Shown piece by piece: positions 60,160 to 64,000 of a stretch of DNA of 64,000 bases (its first letter is position 1; each line of letters opens with the position of its first letter). Both the position numbers and the translations under genes were made by a program. A model generated the notes under the pieces. The model saw only the letters and a list, made by a program, of their open reading frames with translations, searched no databases and had not been told where the DNA came from. The stretch spans positions 5,828,001 to 5,892,000 of the forward strand of contig CM057057.1 in the NCBI GenBank assembly GCA_029945375.1, written 5' to 3'. The DNA is from Agaricus subrufescens. Taxonomy: Eukaryota; Basidiomycota; Agaricomycetes; Agaricales; Agaricaceae.

Positions 60160-62319
60160 ATGGCCGAGACTCCCATCATTCGCAATGTCAAAGACGATTC
60201 TTCTTCTGTGCTTGGAGATGCAAGCCTCTTTCGAGAGTCAAGAGTCGTGTCTGACGATGAAAAACGAGCTGTCCGCAAGTTGGACTATACAGTCCTTCCT
60301 GTGATGACCATGTTTTATTTCCTTTCATTCCTGGTATGTTGCATGTCCTCCTGACCTATATGAACGATACGCCTACACTACTGTACAAACTCAGGATCGC
60401 TCCAACATTGGTAAGAGGAACGATATGACGAAAATCATTGTTCCATTCAGGCTAAACATCTTTCTGTAGGTAATGCACGTGTTGCAGGTTTGCAAGCAAG
60501 TTTGGGCCTTACCGACCACCAATATCAGGTTGTCGTCACCGTCCTCTATGTGTAAACATCTATACTTTCTACTATATTTCATGCGAATCATACCTTTTCC
60601 CGTTAGGCCTTACATCCTTTCCGAGCTGCCATCAAACCTTCTCCTGCGATATGTCGGGCCCAATGTCCTCATGCCCACTATCACTACGATTTGGGGGATA
60701 ATCGTTACACTCCAAGGTACGTCCTCTGCTTCGCTCGCATCAATCTATACTGATATCATGTGAAAAGGACTTGTCACATCTTATGCCGGTCTAGTGGTCG
60801 CACGAGCTATTTTGGGAGCTATCGAGGGCCCCATGTTTCCTGGAATAGTGCTCTACCTGTCTGGTTTCTACACTCGGCGCGACTTGTCACTTCGGTCAGT
60901 TAGGAATCTTAATGAGTTTTGCTTCGTCTCATTTCCCCCTTAAGCATTGCTCTGTTTTTTTCAGCGGCATCGGTACGTATTCTCACCTTCTCAAGAGTAT
61001 CCATGTATCCAAATAGCTTCCCATATAACCAGCTTTCGGGAGCTTTTTCAGGACTATTAGCAGCCGCTATTCAGAACATGGATGGTGTAGGTGGTAAACC
61101 AGGCTGGGCATGGATTTTCATCCTGGTAAGTAGGGGACTCAACTCTCTCCACACAAATCCTTACTCCTTGATATCCGTTCCTCAGGAGGGTCTCCTTTCG
61201 TTCTGCATTGGCCTTATAGGATACTTTCTTGTTCCTGCGACACCTCAAGACTCCAGATTTTTAACCCAAAACCAGAAAAACCTGATCAAATTCCGGCTCG
61301 AATTTGACCGTCCATCCGTCACTCCCAACATTCCCTCTGACAAGTTCTCCGTCCGCGAGATCTTCCGTTCGATGACATCGATTCAGGTCATAATCATGTT
61401 CATCATGTTATTTTTCAATGGAACGATGCTCTATGGATTGGCTAATTTTGCACCTTCGATTGTGAAGCAGTTAGGGTTTAGTGCTGTCAGGAGTCAATTA
61501 TTGAGCGTTGGACCATTTGCTGCTGGGTTCCTTGGTATGAGCTCACTTTTATCAGCAAAGCCGCTTTGATTAAAATTTGAAAGTACAGTCACCCTTGCCA
61601 CAGCTTATTTCTCCGATAAACACCAAAATCGTGCTATTCCCACCCTAATAATTGCGTGTCTTGGTGTAGCTGGTTTCATTATGTACCTGAGTGCGCCCTA
61701 CTTTTCTTCTTTTTGTCATCCTCGAATGTCAACTAATTTGGATGAACCTTTTCCAATGAATTTTAAGAAACGACCGATAAATTTGTAGCATATGGGTCAC
61801 TTTTCCTCACTATCCCAGGAGCATACGCCGCCGCCCCAGTTGCTGCAGCATGGTTGGCTAATAATTCAGAACCGTATTATCGACGTGCTTCAAGCATAGC
61901 TTTTGGCTTCATTGCAACCAATTCTGTGCATCCCTCGTTCCTTTCCTTAAATGAATCACGTATTGAAACATCAAATTTCTACCAGGGTGGCATTCTTAGT
62001 GCATGGCTTTTCCCAACTAAAGAGGGTCCAAGGTTCAGAAGAGCGACGATATTAGATATCTCTTTGTGAGTCAAATCCTCTGATATCACTCCTCAGTCCT
62101 TGAAATATCCCCTCCCTGCTCATTTCCAGCCAATCGTTCACAATCGCCCTGACTGCTGCCAATGTTGCAGTCCTCCATTACAAAAACCAGCGCAAGCGAC
62201 AAAACCGGGATAAGATACTTGCACCATATATGGATGGAAACGAAAAAGATGTAGATGCGTCTTTGAGAGCTTGGATGGAGCTGGGTGATAAACATCCCGA
62301 TTTTGTATATTCTCTCTAA
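60160..62319 (+). CDS. MFS transporter 2, anion:cation symporter family, tandem paralog
   Basis: Same family, exon order and length as MFS 1. The start MAETPIIRNVKDDSSS differs, but SLFRESRVVSDDEKRAVRKL is identical. Further along: NARVAGLQASLGLTDHQYQV, PYILSELPSNLLLRYVGPNV, IEGPMFPGIVLYLSGFYTRR, EGLLSFCIGLIGYFLVPATP, FEFDRPSVTPNIPSDKFSV-like segment, MLFFNGTMLYGLANFAPSIV, AYAAAPVAAAWLANNSEPYY, and a C-terminus YMDGNEKDVDASLRAWMELG with a stop at 62317-62319. Changes relative to MFS 1 cluster in the loops and in one helix (AAPVAAAWL against IAPIASAWM), which may mean a different substrate. No lesion is seen. Introns occupy the same places but are less conserved, as expected for an older tandem duplication. 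Confidence 0.86.
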
Positions 62320-64000
62320 CTGTGTCTTTGTCTCGTTGTATATACCTTGACAATTTTGGCTGGGCTTTGAAGAAACATTTGCGCAGGGGCTTCGTTTAGA
62401 TTATAAGATTAAGAGACGTTTAGTGGTTATCTTAGTAGATTTCCATATGATCAGGCTCCTACCCAGCTCGCTGGACACTGATCGCACATTTAGAAAGTAG
62501 GGCAAAACACCTCAACCATCGTCTAGAATTTTCGATGTCTGACAGTTTTGCGTCCGTCAATACTGTCAGGTTTGTTGGTGAAATCGCGTTAAAATCTATT
62601 TGATGACTCTGCTATAGTATCATGTCTCACGTTCGAGATAGATTTCTATGGAATAAACAGCTCGACTTTATCTAGAGTTTTTGATTCGTAGAATTCTTGA
62701 TTCCTAAAGATACTCATAGTTTTTTCGATGGTGTTAACTATTGATCAGCTGTCAATCGACAAAGGCTTGGGGGATAGGATATACCTCAGTTTGAGTCTGT
62801 TTGTGAGAAATTTCATGTGCTAGCTCTATAGAATACGCAAACCCTTTAGTACATATTGAGTTTACTTTCGTGCCTCGCGCAACCGCGAGTCCGCGACCCT
62901 TGCAAAGGACCTGTCACGTGCCATGCGTCTGCAGACTCTGCAGTGCACAGTGCACAATGCATAGTATTCGTTTTTCAACCTTTTAGTGTTTTGCCAAGCT
63001 CAAATCAGCTGCCAACTTTTTTTGCTCAGCTCAGGATCGTGAATGCAGTTGCATTTCACTCGCGGGTCAACCATGTCTCCCCTTTCACTGGACAGCGCCT
63101 CTTTCGCTCGCCCCGTTTGTACCGGCTCTATTCCAAACAAGTTTGACATTTCAAATTCTTCACACACATGATCTCAAATCCGGGTTATATCACCATTGTC
63201 GTTTGTCCCTTCTGTCCCTCGTATTACGCCCTGACGCTCACCTGATTCGGCAATTTCATTTTCTTCCCATGGAATGTAGGGGCCAAGGGGAGTGTGATTG
63301 ACGTAGAGACGGGTTCTTAAACAAATCACCAACGGCTTCCGTTTCACATGTTGCAGCTCAGGAACATGGTATCACATCTGAAGTTCCAAACTAAAGGGGA
63401 ATTCTCAGATCTCAGTATTTGGAGCATCCCTGTCTTTCCGACGTCAATCACGCCTTTCTCGTGCTTCTCTGTCAAAGATAATATACTCAGAGTATTTCGC
63501 CTAGGTTTGGTCTATTCCAGTGGCTGTATAAGTCCCCTTTTTCAGATTTCGTTTACCGACTCCCACCTGGCCTGGGACAACGCAGCTTGTGGGGATGTAA
63601 TTTAGGGATTCTCCGACTGTGACTTAAGTATTTCGTCGTTCACGTTTTTCCGTTTCCGGGTGCCTTTGACGGCTTTGTAGATGATTCTCGGTGCTTTCGA
63701 TGGCAATTCTTATTTTGTTTCAGCTGATGGCACACCATAGCTCAGTTCTATGCGTCCCATAAACCATCTCTTTTGGGGTCTTGATTCTAACTTAAGCGGG
63801 ATCAAGCTATTTGCATGGGTAGCAGGGCGAGGTAACCCCAGGACCTTGCTCCTCCTCTATTTCTGCTTCCTCTTCCTAATTTACTCCCTCTACCTCTAAA
63901 GATATTCCCATCTTTAATTTTAATCTATCCAGAATCTGGAAGGTACGGGCAGTCACTTTTGACATTGTCTCTTGATTCGCATTGAAGGTACCCGTAACTC
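62320..64000. pseudogene. Duplicated NLR 3'-end fragment and flank; no intact gene
   Basis: At about 62405-62460 the sequence CGTTTAGTGGTTATCTTAG and following bases match the NLR 2 tail (55812-55850). Matching continues with the flank of NLR 2 (GTCTGACAGTTTTGCGTCCG at 62535; AAATCCGGGTTATATCACC at 63175). This is a third piece of the NLR-flank unit. Open frames at 62856-63146 and 63348-63605 have no recognisable motif. Nothing convincing is seen from 63610 to the end. Confidence 0.55.

Noticed and set aside
63610..64000. Possible tRNA gene near 63790-63840
   Set aside because: I could not fold the stretch into a cloverleaf with matching acceptor and T-arm.

Overview
The window looks like part of a filamentous basidiomycete (Agaricomycete) genome. 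The protein-coding genes are broken by many short GT-AG introns of about 50-70 bp. The gene families are typical of mushrooms: TRAPPC12, SDH4/CybS, Clr2, NACHT NLRs, anion:cation MFS symporters, KDZ transposase, and Ty1/copia and Ty3/gypsy elements. No prokaryotic-style operons, CRISPR arrays or rRNA are visible. All calls come from reading the sequence; no database search was run.

Layout, left to right. (1) 1-6.8 kb: an AT-rich decayed region with a possible DUF6532-like remnant, followed by a complete but dead Ty1/copia element (1586-6777; 341-bp LTRs, CTATG target-site duplication). The copia element sits inside a 71-bp repeat unit. (2) 6.8-9.9 kb: copy A of a duplicated block holding an intact TRAPPC12 gene and a 3'-truncated SDH4 gene, head to head. 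(3) 10.2-12.5 kb and 41.46-41.76 kb: the two halves of a Clr2-like silencing gene. Between them lies a 28.9-kb insert bounded by 129-bp terminal inverted repeats, each backed by a 34-bp minisatellite array in mirror orientation. (4) Inside that insert: a KDZ transposase gene (36.1-39.2 kb), a divergent Cys/coiled-coil gene (34.7-36.0 kb), and a second cargo gene. The second cargo gene is split by a 14.3-kb Ty3/gypsy element (15127-29446; 1350-bp LTRs, TCGC duplication). The gypsy element encodes gag, pro and pol in three frames on the minus strand, and two intron-containing genes of unknown function on the opposite strand. (5) 41.9-44.9 kb: copy C of TRAPPC12-SDH4, both dead, with an NCS1 permease pseudogene wedged between them. 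(6) 45.7-47.5 kb: a NACHT NLR. (7) 48.1-49.8 kb: about 23 copies of a 71-bp unit that looks like an intron. (8) 49.7-53.1 kb: copy B of the block, with both genes intact. (9) 53.5-56.4 kb: a second NACHT NLR. (10) 57.4-62.3 kb: two tandem MFS symporters, then a fragment of the NLR 3' end and flank.

The main story is repeated tandem duplication of a small housekeeping/immune block (TRAPPC12-SDH4-NLR) combined with nested transposition: gypsy inside a KDZ element inside Clr2, and copia inside a satellite unit. The items most worth checking are the giant KDZ element with mirrored satellite arrays, the gypsy element with antisense spliced cargo genes and two -1 frameshift sites, and the tandem array of intron-like units.
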